A stretch of DNA of 64,000 nucleotides from Clostridiales bacterium. Its GTDB lineage: Bacteria > Bacillota > Clostridia > Oscillospirales > Oscillospiraceae. This document shows positions 26,513 through 33,922 of this stretch, in pieces. Where the stretch lies: positions 114,078 through 178,077 of the forward strand of contig JAJQCW010000003.1 of assembly GCA_021202515.1 (NCBI GenBank). Reading direction: 5' to 3'. The translations under genes and the position numbers were made by a program. Within the stretch, counting starts at the first letter, position 1; each line of letters starts with the position of its first letter. The notes beneath the pieces were generated by a model, which was not told the origin of the DNA, did not search any database, and saw only the letters and a program-made list of their open reading frames with translations.

Positions 26513-28002
26513 CCGGCAAAGTGACGCTGGTGGGAGCGGGGCCGGGAGACCCCGGCCTGCTGACCCGAAAAGGGGAGGCGGCGCTGCGAGCGGCGGAGGT
26601 AGTGGTCTTTGACCGGCTCATCGCGCCGGAGCTGTTGGAGCTGCTGCCCCCCACGGCGGAGCGCATCGACGTAGGCAAGGAGGCCGACCACCACCCGGTC
26701 CCCCAGTGGCGCATCAACGAGATTTTGTTGGAGAAGGCCCAGGAGGGCAAAAATGTGGTGCGGCTCAAGGGTGGCGACCCCTTCCTCTTTGGCCGGGGTG
26801 GGGAGGAACTGGACCTGCTGGCGCAGCATCACATCCCCTTTGAGGTGGTACCCGGCGTGACCTCCGCTCTGGCGGTCCCCGCATACGCCGGCATCCCCGT
26901 GACCCACCGGGACCATGCCTCATCTCTGCACATCGTCACCGGCCACGCGAAGGCCGGTTCCCCACTGCAAATCAACTTTCGTGCCCTGGCAGAGGCCGGG
27001 GGGACCTGCGTGTTCCTGATGGGGGTCTCCGCCCTGGAGCGCATCTGTGAAGGTCTGCTGAGCGCGGGCATGGCTGCAGAGACCCCCGCCGCCGTGGTGG
27101 AGCGGGGGTCTCTGCCAGGACAACGGAAAATCGTTTCTACCCTGGGTCATCTGGCGGAGGAGACCCGCCGGGCGGACCTCCACAGCCCCGCCGTCATCGT
27201 GGTGGGGGAGGTCGCGGCCCTGTCGGACCGGTTTGACTGGTTCGATGCTCTGCCGCTGAAAGGGCGCACTGTCGTCGTCACCCGGCCCAAACGCCGGGCT
27301 GGGGCACTGCGAAGCCGTCTGCGGGAGTTGGGGGCGGACGTGGTGGATTACCCCTGCATCGAGACAGTGCCCCGGAGTGAGAACCCATTGCTGGAACAGT
27401 GCCTCGCCCAAATCAGCCAGTATGACTGGGTGGCGTTCACCAGCTCCGCCGGGGTGGAGGTGTTTTGCGACGCCCTCTGGCGGCTGGGGCTGGACAGTCG
27501 CGCCCTGGGCGGCTTGAAACTGGCTGCCATCGGCCCCTCCACCGCTCAGGCGCTGGAAGCGCGACATCTCCGGGCGGATTTCATGCCCACGGTCTATGAC
27601 ACGGAACACCTGGCCCTGGGCCTTGCCCAGCGGACGAACGGGCCGGTGTTGTTGCCGCGGGCGGCGCTGGGCAGCCCTATTTTGCCTCGTGTGTTGGAGG
27701 AACAAGGGGTGGCGTTCACCGATGTACCGGTCTACGACACCGTTTTCCCCGGCGAGCACGCCGATGCCCTGCTGCCGCTGCTCGCGGCAGGGGAGACGTG
27801 GGTCACGTTTACCTCGGCCTCCACAGTGCGGGGGTTTGTTGGCTCTCTGCCGGAGGGAACTGATTTGAGCCGGGTTTTGGGGCTGTGCATCGGCCCCCAG
27901 ACGGCGGCGGAGTGCGCCCGCCACGGTATCCGCACCCGCGTTGCGCGGGAGGCAACGGTCCCCGCCCTGGTGGAGCTGATTTTAAAGGTTGCAGGAGAAT
28001 AA
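26509..28002 (+). CDS. cobA-hemD: Uroporphyrinogen-III C-methyltransferase / uroporphyrinogen-III synthase fusion (CobA-HemD)
   Basis: A 497-residue fusion. The N-terminal SUMT part (about 1-245) has VTLVGAGPGDPGLLTRKGEA, VRLKGGDPFLFGRGGEEL and VVPGVTSALAVPAYAGIPVT, and makes precorrin-2. The C-terminal HemD part (about 250-497) has GRTVVVTRPKRRAGALRSRL, DWVAFTSSAGVEVFCDAL and TWVTFTSASTVRGFVGSL, and closes hydroxymethylbilane to uroporphyrinogen III. This fusion is common in Clostridia and channels intermediates away from haem. Start GTG 26509 overlaps hemC. Last gene of the operon. Confidence 0.95.
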   Translation: MTGKVTLVGAGPGDPGLLTRKGEAALRAAEVVVFDRLIAPELLELLPPTAERIDVGKEADHHPVPQWRINEILLEKAQEGKNVVRLKGGDPFLFGRGGEELDLLAQHHIPFEVVPGVTSALAVPAYAGIPVTHRDHASSLHIVTGHAKAGSPLQINFRALAEAGGTCVFLMGVSALERICEGLLSAGMAAETPAAVVERGSLPGQRKIVSTLGHLAEETRRADLHSPAVIVVGEVAALSDRFDWFDALPLKGRTVVVTRPKRRAGALRSRLRELGADVVDYPCIETVPRSENPLLEQCLAQISQYDWVAFTSSAGVEVFCDALWRLGLDSRALGGLKLAAIGPSTAQALEARHLRADFMPTVYDTEHLALGLAQRTNGPVLLPRAALGSPILPRVLEEQGVAFTDVPVYDTVFPGEHADALLPLLAAGETWVTFTSASTVRGFVGSLPEGTDLSRVLGLCIGPQTAAECARHGIRTRVAREATVPALVELILKVAGE

Positions 28003-28006
28003 AAAT

Positions 28007-28030
28007 GCCCCTCTCCGTCGGGAGAGAGGC
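28007..28030 (+). terminator. Small hairpin after the cobalamin operon
   Basis: GCCCCTCTCC-GTC-GGGAGAGAGGC forms a tight stem four bases past the cobA-hemD stop, without a clear T run. It may act with the stronger hairpin that follows. Confidence 0.45.
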
Positions 28031-28052
28031 AGAAATTTGCCTGTAAAAGCAG

Positions 28053-28095
28053 AAACATGCCGTACCGGACACAGTTCCTCCGGTACGGCATGTTT
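28053..28095. terminator. Strong bidirectional terminator at the end of the cobalamin operon
   Basis: AAACATGCCGTACCGGA pairs perfectly over 17 bases with TCCGGTACGGCATGTTT. The A/T ends provide U runs on both strands. It separates the operon from the converging gene at 28112-28591. Confidence 0.85.
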
Positions 28096-28111
28096 GTCAT
28101 TGCGAAGAGGT

Positions 28112-28591
28112 TCAGCGGCGGTTTAGCTCCGCCTCCATGCTTTTCGTCAGCTTCTCCTGGGTGGGGAGCATGGGCTTGTACGCTGCCCGGTAGTCCTTCA
28201 GGGCCTGCTCCAGCCGAGGACGGGAGAGGTAGGGCAGCAACGGCTCCAGCATCAGCTCCGCCGCCATCCGGCTCCACTCCGCCGCGTCGCCACTTTTGCC
28301 GGAGCGAAGCACCAGCAGGATATCGGCAGCCTGGTCTGCCCACTGGTCGGGAGCCTCCAACTGCTCCAGCACTTCGGCCAGCTCTTGGGTCAACTGACCA
28401 ATCTGCTCAATGAACTCCTTGTGCATCGGGTCGTTGGAAATGCTGTTGCCGGAAAAGTAGCTTCGCAGCGCACCGAACAGGCCGCTTTCCTGCTTGAGAG
28501 CCAGATAGTCCGTTTCGTATTTACTGTACGCCTGCCGCAGGCTGACCAGAAGCTGGTCGGCCTGATAACTCGCCTGATTGTTTTCGCTCAT
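28112..28591 (-). CDS. Hypothetical helical protein, 159 residues
   Basis: I do not recognise this family. The protein begins MSENNQASYQADQLLVSLRQ and is rich in Leu, Glu, Ala and Gln with heptad-like spacing (IEQIGQLTQELAEVLEQLEA), suggesting a helical, possibly coiled-coil, cytoplasmic protein. There is no signal peptide, membrane segment or Cys. It has its own promoter (28624-28652) and a weak GGCGGCGGC upstream instead of a good ribosome binding site. It lies between the cobalamin operon and a nicotinamidase-like gene without an obvious functional tie. Codon use matches its neighbours, so the frame is probably real. Confidence 0.7.
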   Translation of the reverse strand: MSENNQASYQADQLLVSLRQAYSKYETDYLALKQESGLFGALRSYFSGNSISNDPMHKEFIEQIGQLTQELAEVLEQLEAPDQWADQAADILLVLRSGKSGDAAEWSRMAAELMLEPLLPYLSRPRLEQALKDYRAAYKPMLPTQEKLTKSMEAELNRR

Positions 28592-28623
28592 TGTCGCCGC
28601 CGCCTTTTGTTGATATTACTGTT

Positions 28624-28652
28624 ATTTTACCATCTTGTCCGCAAAATCGCAA
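28624..28652 (-). promoter_or_regulatory. Promoter of the 159-residue hypothetical gene
   Basis: TTGCGA, 17 bases, TAAAAT on the minus strand, about 33 bases before the ATG. Confidence 0.55.
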
Positions 28653-28686
28653 CCATAAATGAGAAAAAGCAGGAATTTGCGGCTTT

Positions 28687-29214
28687 TTACCGTTTCACGG
28701 CCACCTGACAGCTTTCCATGACGTTCAGCGCCGCCTCATGCTTTTCCGGGGTGACGCCCGCGCAGCAGGTGGCGTCCACCGACACCGGGACCTCCGGCAT
28801 GGCCGCCTTGAGCAGGAGCGCGTTGGACACCACGCAAATGTCCGTGCAAAGCCCCACCAGTTCCACGGAGTCCACGCCGCCTTTCGCGTTCAGCGCCGCC
28901 AGGTCTGCGGCCAGCGCGGTGCTGCCGAAGCAGGGCTTTTCGTAGACCTTCGCCCCACGGACGGCGGGGAGAGCCAACAGGGAAGGGGCCAGTTGCCAGC
29001 CCTCCGTGCCCTTGATGCAGTGGGGGACGGGCAAATTTCTGCCCTCCTGGGTGTCCATGTAATCTGCGCCGTGGGTGTCCTTGGTCACCAGCAGCGTTCC
29101 CTCAAACTGCCGCACCTTTTCGACCAGACGAGGCAGCATCTCCTGGGCCTCGGCGGTGCCCAGCGCGCCGTCCACGAAATCGTTCTGTACGTCCACAAGG
29201 ATGAGATAGTTCAT
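28687..29214 (-). CDS. Isochorismatase-fold cysteine hydrolase, nicotinamidase-like
   Basis: A 175-residue hydrolase of the isochorismatase superfamily, most like nicotinamidase (nicotinamide to nicotinate in NAD salvage). The catalytic Asp is in LILVDVQNDFVDGALGT, TKDTHGADY holds the metal site, CIKGTEGWQ the Lys, and LVGLCTDICVVSNALLLKAA the Cys nucleophile. Family members start at this MNYLILVDVQNDF; the ORF-track start at 29367 lies upstream of the promoter and is rejected. Ribosome binding site weak (AAAGG). Nicotinate made here could feed nicotinate mononucleotide for CobT, but there is no operon link. Confidence 0.85.
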   Translation of the reverse strand: MNYLILVDVQNDFVDGALGTAEAQEMLPRLVEKVRQFEGTLLVTKDTHGADYMDTQEGRNLPVPHCIKGTEGWQLAPSLLALPAVRGAKVYEKPCFGSTALAADLAALNAKGGVDSVELVGLCTDICVVSNALLLKAAMPEVPVSVDATCCAGVTPEKHEAALNVMESCQVAVKR

Positions 29215-29266
29215 ACTCTGTACCAACCTTTCTGATAGGGTGGGATGGTCTGTCAAGTTGACATCT

Positions 29267-29295
29267 ATTTTATCCTGTCCGGCGGCAAAATGCAA
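29267..29295 (-). promoter_or_regulatory. Promoter of the nicotinamidase-like gene
   Basis: TTGCAT, 17 bases, TAAAAT on the minus strand, about 52 bases before the ATG. It faces away from the plus-strand promoter at 29318-29346, and the two -35 boxes are 22 bases apart. Confidence 0.5.
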
Positions 29296-29317
29296 CCCGC
29301 AGCCGCCAGGTTTCCCC

Positions 29318-29346
29318 TTGACAGGCCAAAGGATAGATGGTATCAT
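29318..29346 (+). promoter_or_regulatory. Promoter of the lipoprotein gene at 29391
   Basis: Consensus TTGACA, exactly 17 bases, TATCAT. Expected start near 29353, followed by GTGGAGGTG before the ATG. Confidence 0.75.
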
Positions 29347-29390
29347 GTGGATACTGTAGGAGTGCAATCAAAACAGTGGAGGTGAATACT

Positions 29391-30497
29391 ATGAAAAAAA
29401 GATGTCTTTTCCTGGCGGCGGCGCTGCTGTTCCTCCTGTCCGGCTGCGGGGGCAGCAGCGAGACCAATGCGGATTATATCGCGCTTTCCGGGACAGTGAG
29501 CAGCGTTTCGGAACACGAGCTGATGATCGACGTGACAGAGGGAGAGGTCCTTACTTCTGGCGCGGTGATCGCCATTTTCCCGGACGCCATAGAGCTGGAG
29601 GTGTCCGAAGGGGACGTGGTCCAGATTTGGTATGACGGGGAAATGATGACCAGCGAACCGCCCCAGGTCAACGCGGTCAGCTACGAGATTTTGCAGGAGG
29701 GGGCCGCGGGAGACGAATCCATGGCGGAACCGGAGACGGCGGAGGAGTCCACCACCGTCCAGGTGCTGGAGGAGCCGACATTCGCGGCAACGGCCACGGA
29801 GTTGACGCCTGACGAGGCGATGGAGTGGGAACTGTCCACCGGCGTTGCCCAGGTGCTGGTCAACACAGCGGAGGTGAACGGGAACGTCTCCATTTCCCTG
29901 TGCCTGGACGATATGGTGGTGGAAATCGGCGAGTTTGGCCGCCTGGGGAATGCTTACCTGCTGGGCCTTGCTGATGGCCGCAGCTTTGTGCTGCTGGATG
30001 CGGATTATGCCTCGGACGACTACGTTACCTTCCTGTTTGAAATCACAGACGGGGAACTCGTGGAGCAGAGCCGGTTGGAGGACGTGAGCCTGCAATCCGC
30101 TACCGTGAGCGCAGAGCAGCTCAACCTCCGGGTCCATGTGGACGTGTTGGGCAGCTACGATTCCTATATGGACTACGTCATCGACGACGCTGGGTCGCTG
30201 CAAGCCACAAGCGATTTCTACGAAATTCCCACGGACGACAGTGACTGGCACCTGATCACCGTGTCGAATGAAGTTCCAGTGACGATAGACGGGCAGAAGG
30301 TCACGCTTTCCGTTGGCACCCAAATCCGCATTACGGGAACAGACAATCAGGAAACGGCTTATTTCCGCGTGGAGGACACCGGTGTGGAAGGCAGCGTCAC
30401 CTATGTGCGGGGAGACGGCGAAGATGACGCATATACGCTGTACATCGACGGGATTTCCGAGTACGATTATTTTGAGATGCTGCCCTATGCGGGATAA
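29391..30497 (+). CDS. Secreted lipoprotein, 368 residues, unknown function
   Basis: ATG 29391 follows GGAGGTG; the earlier ORF-track start is upstream of the ribosome binding site. The N-terminus MKKRCLFLAAALLFLLSGCG is a lipoprotein signal with lipobox LSGC, so the protein should be anchored outside the membrane. Residues about 28-100 (YIALSGTVSSVSEHELMIDV to VNAVSYEIL) look like the small beta-barrel of YobA/DUF3221-type lipoproteins. Then comes an acidic linker (about 100-150) and a beta-rich C-terminal half that I do not recognise. It is monocistronic between a clear promoter and terminator. Confidence 0.82.
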   Translation: MKKRCLFLAAALLFLLSGCGGSSETNADYIALSGTVSSVSEHELMIDVTEGEVLTSGAVIAIFPDAIELEVSEGDVVQIWYDGEMMTSEPPQVNAVSYEILQEGAAGDESMAEPETAEESTTVQVLEEPTFAATATELTPDEAMEWELSTGVAQVLVNTAEVNGNVSISLCLDDMVVEIGEFGRLGNAYLLGLADGRSFVLLDADYASDDYVTFLFEITDGELVEQSRLEDVSLQSATVSAEQLNLRVHVDVLGSYDSYMDYVIDDAGSLQATSDFYEIPTDDSDWHLITVSNEVPVTIDGQKVTLSVGTQIRITGTDNQETAYFRVEDTGVEGSVTYVRGDGEDDAYTLYIDGISEYDYFEMLPYAG

Positions 30498-30540
30498 AAC
30501 AGCCGTTAAAATTGCCAGTTGATTTGGCTGACGCAGAACG

Positions 30541-30589
30541 AACCCCCTCTTGAACCTGGCTTATGCCGGGCAAGAGGGGGTTGTTTGTT
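30541..30589 (+). terminator. Terminator after the lipoprotein gene
   Basis: AACCCCCTCTTG pairs perfectly with CAAGAGGGGGTT, followed by GTTTGTT. It may also stop the converging esterase gene. Confidence 0.8.
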
Positions 30590-30618
30590 AGAGAATCTTA
30601 ACCTTTAACGTTGGGATT

Positions 30619-33600
30619 TTATTTTTTGATGGTCACAGTCTTGACCTTGCTCCAACCGGCGTAAGAGGTCACGCTGCGGTCGGTCTTGTAGGGCCGCATA
30701 CGGATGTAGTACTTCTTACCCTTAGTCAGGTTCTTCAAAGTGGTGGTAACGTTCTTGTTGCCCTTGACCGTGACGGTCTTGGCACCGGAGAAGTCGCTGG
30801 AAGTGGAATACTCGATGATGTAGCCGGTGGCCTTGGTGTTCCGGGTCCACTTGAGGCTGATCTTCTTGCTGCTGACGTTTTTAGCACGAGTGAACTTCTT
30901 GGCGGTCAGACGGTAGATGGTCTCAGTGGCGGAAGCCTTGCTCTTGCCGGCCTCGTTCACTGCATACACCTTGTACTGATACTTGGTGCCGTTCTTGGTG
31001 GCGGCGGTATCCGTCCAGGAGGTGCTGGAGGTGGTCTTGACCTTCTTCCAACTGCCGCTGCCGATTTTACGATAAACCTGGTAGCTGGTGGCGTTGTCCA
31101 CAGCGTCCCAAGTGAGTTTAATGCCGTTGGCCTTATTTACTACGGAGGTGATTTCCGTGGCGGCGGGAACGGTGACTTTCTCTTCCAACGCGTCAATGGC
31201 GCTGGTCAGAGCGGCGGCGGCCTCATCCACCTCTGTCTGGGCGGCGGAATCGTTGGCTGCGACTGCTTTGGCAGTCTCCAACGCGGCCTGCATTGCGGCC
31301 CAACTGTCAGCGGTATAATCGCTTTCGGTCAGGGTCTCGGCTTTTTCGATGGCGGCGGTCAGAGCGGCGGTGTCAACCGTTTCGCCTTCCGCATTCATCG
31401 CTTTCAGGAAGTGCTCGCTGTGCATGATCATGGAGCGGTCCAGGGAAGCCATATAAAATGCGCTGTTATGTCCGCCGTCACGAAGATCGTAGCCGTGTTC
31501 AATGCCCATGCTTTCCAGGTATTCGTGAATGGCAACCGTGCCCTGGTAATCGACCATCGTATCCTGGAGACCACAGTCGATGTAAAAGTCGTAGTTGGCC
31601 AGCTCTTCTGCGGACAAGGATTTCAGGCTCTCCAGGGCATCCTCCGGCAGGTATCCCATATGACTGGCAATGGAAGAATACAATTCGGGGAACGAGGTGC
31701 CAATCGTCATGGCGCCGTAACCGCCCATGGAGATACCGGTCAGCCCCCGGTATTTTGCGTCGCTGAGGATGCGGTAGGTACTTTCCGCCTCTTCGCGGAT
31801 CTCCGTTGTGATATGGGTCTGCCACGGGCCGGTGGAGTCGGTATTCGACGCGTCAAGCTCCGTATCGCGGTAGAAGCTGTTTTTGCCGGAATCGGGCATG
31901 ATGACGATCATGTCAATGATTTGACCGCTGCTGATCAGGTCGTCCATAAAGGATTCGATTCCGTCTACGTTGATGAAAGAACTGCTGCTGGAGTTAATGC
32001 CGTGAAGCAGGTAAACGACAGGATAATACTGGTCCGTGTTCTCATAATAGGAGGGCGGCAGGTAGACGCTGTAGGTCAGTTCTGTGGAAAACAGCGTGGA
32101 ATCATATGTGACGGTATAGCAACGGCTGTAGTTGCCGCGCTCGTACATGACATCCTCAATGAGGGTATAGCACTGTTCGATATCTTCGGAGAAAATGGTT
32201 TCTGCCGTATCGGAATCAGCGGCGACGCCGGTGATGGTGCGAATGGCGTGGTACCAATAAGCGCCGTCGTCGTCCACATAATAGCCTACGTCTTCGTCTG
32301 TCACCTGAATGTTGCTATAACCGTCCAGGACTGCGGCGATTTCCGCAACGCGGCCTTCCTTGTCCACGCCGTCATTGTTATAGGCGTCATAAACCGTAGC
32401 CGCATAGTCGTCCATATTCTGAGATTCGATTGCAGCGACCTGCTGTTCGATCACCTGCCGGAAAGAGTCCAGGTCTACGGTTTCCGTTGCAAGCCCTTTG
32501 GCGGCGCGAACCGCCGTGTCATTGCCGCAAATCGCGTAGACATTGCCGGAGTAGAAGCCTCCGTAACCGTTGTTGTTATAGAGACGAATACAGATTTCAT
32601 TGGTCCCGCCGAGGTTCAGGTACTCCGTCGGGATCTCATACTCTCTGGAAACCTCCCAGTATGACTTTTCAAATTTTACCTGGGATTCAGCGGATACGCT
32701 GCTGTCGTACACAAATCCGCCTGTTTCCGCAATGGCTGTCGTTGCGTTGCCGCTGCCATCCATAAAACCGCTGGCCGCGACCAGATGGCCGTTGATATAA
32801 ACAACGTCCAGATCGTCGATAATGCCGAGCAGCAAAGTGACCGTTTCCTCTTCTGTAAAATCGGAGGGCAGCTCAAAGGTCCGGCAGACCCACGCCTCAG
32901 ACCAACTCGGCAGCATCACCGACATGGGGTCGAAGGTATCTTCCTCTTCGCTTTCGGTATCGCTGGCCGTGACCAGGGCAGCGTCAGCGTCCGACTCGTC
33001 AGCGGAGACATCAGCCTGTGTTTCTTCTCCGGCGTCAGCGCCGGTTTCTTCGGCAGGGACAGCCTCGTCGGAATTGGTATCAGCACTTTCAGCAGCATCC
33101 TCAAAAGGTTCTGCCTCTTCCTCGGCGTCGTTCTCAATCTCTGCTGACTCTGCCTCACCAGCGGTACCGTCATCGGCGGGTTCTGCTTCGTCAGCAGCGC
33201 CGTCGTCGGAAGCTGCTGGTTCATCCGTCACTTCCCCGGCGGAATCATCGTTGGACGCGGCCGCCTCGTCATCAGCGCTGTCATCAGTGGCTTCTGTTTC
33301 GTCAGCAGCGGCATCGTCGGCAGCCACAACTTCCTCAGCAACACCCGCGTCAGAAACCACAGCTTCTTCCACCGAGGCAGTGTCGGAAGCCGCCGCGCTG
33401 CTCTCTGTCTCTTCCGTGGTTTCCCGCTCCAGGGGCAGGAGACCGCCGGTCGTGATGTCGTCATAGGGCATAGACACGGTTTCCCACGTGCTAAAGTCTG
33501 AGACACTGGGAAGCAGCGCAGTTTCATTGTCCTCCCACGTGATCTCCACCATGTTGTACGGAAGGTATTGGAACATTCTGCTATAGGTGCGGTACAGCTT

Positions 33601-33738
33601 GAAATTCCATTCGCCGTCCAGGTTGACGTACTGGTTCGCGTCATCGCTTTCGACGCTTTCCGCAGCAAGGGCAGAAAACGGCGTCACGGTTGTGAAAACC
33701 AACGCTATTGCCAACAGATACGCACACAATCTTTTCAT
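30619..33738 (-). CDS. Large secreted multidomain esterase (esterase-D-like) with sugar-binding, FIVAR and Fn3 domains
   Basis: A 1039-residue secreted protein. The signal peptide spans 1-26 (ending SALAAES). A GH2-like jelly-roll follows, residues 35-105 and about 265-405, split by an acidic Glu/Asp/Ala-rich insert (about 106-268). Residues 425-515 look like an NTF2-like fold. The esterase domain (about 535-785) has YPVVYLLHG, nucleophile Ser670 in GISMGG and His757 in DGGHNSAFY. A FIVAR-type helical module (about 790-850) and two Fn3 domains (about 855-1039) end it. No LPXTG or membrane anchor, so it is released or held non-covalently. It probably deacylates a plant or mucin polysaccharide; the substrate is unknown. 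Start ATG behind AAGGAG. Confidence 0.88.
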   Translation of the reverse strand: MKRLCAYLLAIALVFTTVTPFSALAAESVESDDANQYVNLDGEWNFKLYRTYSRMFQYLPYNMVEITWEDNETALLPSVSDFSTWETVSMPYDDITTGGLLPLERETTEETESSAAASDTASVEEAVVSDAGVAEEVVAADDAAADETEATDDSADDEAAASNDDSAGEVTDEPAASDDGAADEAEPADDGTAGEAESAEIENDAEEEAEPFEDAAESADTNSDEAVPAEETGADAGEETQADVSADESDADAALVTASDTESEEEDTFDPMSVMLPSWSEAWVCRTFELPSDFTEEETVTLLLGIIDDLDVVYINGHLVAASGFMDGSGNATTAIAETGGFVYDSSVSAESQVKFEKSYWEVSREYEIPTEYLNLGGTNEICIRLYNNNGYGGFYSGNVYAICGNDTAVRAAKGLATETVDLDSFRQVIEQQVAAIESQNMDDYAATVYDAYNNDGVDKEGRVAEIAAVLDGYSNIQVTDEDVGYYVDDDGAYWYHAIRTITGVAADSDTAETIFSEDIEQCYTLIEDVMYERGNYSRCYTVTYDSTLFSTELTYSVYLPPSYYENTDQYYPVVYLLHGINSSSSSFINVDGIESFMDDLISSGQIIDMIVIMPDSGKNSFYRDTELDASNTDSTGPWQTHITTEIREEAESTYRILSDAKYRGLTGISMGGYGAMTIGTSFPELYSSIASHMGYLPEDALESLKSLSAEELANYDFYIDCGLQDTMVDYQGTVAIHEYLESMGIEHGYDLRDGGHNSAFYMASLDRSMIMHSEHFLKAMNAEGETVDTAALTAAIEKAETLTESDYTADSWAAMQAALETAKAVAANDSAAQTEVDEAAAALTSAIDALEEKVTVPAATEITSVVNKANGIKLTWDAVDNATSYQVYRKIGSGSWKKVKTTSSTSWTDTAATKNGTKYQYKVYAVNEAGKSKASATETIYRLTAKKFTRAKNVSSKKISLKWTRNTKATGYIIEYSTSSDFSGAKTVTVKGNKNVTTTLKNLTKGKKYYIRMRPYKTDRSVTSYAGWSKVKTVTIKK

Positions 33739-33782
33739 ATAATTCTCCTTTTTGCAAACTGGTTAAAAAAGCGTTAAAAAAA

Positions 33783-33881
33783 CAATTCCAACACGCTCGG
33801 TCTATTTGGCAGGAAGCTGCCCAATAGGACAATGAACGATTTGACTATTGGGCAGCTTTATAAACGAAGGAGTTGGAATTG
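33783..33881 (-). terminator. Nested double hairpin ending the transketolase-ADH operon
   Basis: An outer inverted repeat (CAATTCCAAC / GTTGGAATTG) encloses a perfect 14-base inner stem (AAGCTGCCCAATAG / CTATTGGGCAGCTT). Read on the minus strand the outer stem is followed directly by TTTTTTT, as in an intrinsic terminator. It lies 42 bases past the alcohol dehydrogenase stop and just upstream of the esterase start, so it could also shape the esterase leader. Confidence 0.75.
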
Positions 33882-33922
33882 AAGCAAACATGCTCCGGGG
33901 AACCCAGAGATTGTAATGTGGT

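Noticed and set aside
32822-33466. Serine-rich 214-residue plus-strand ORF
   Set aside because: It is the complement of the acidic Ala/Asp/Glu/Ser repeat region of the esterase, which explains its low complexity.
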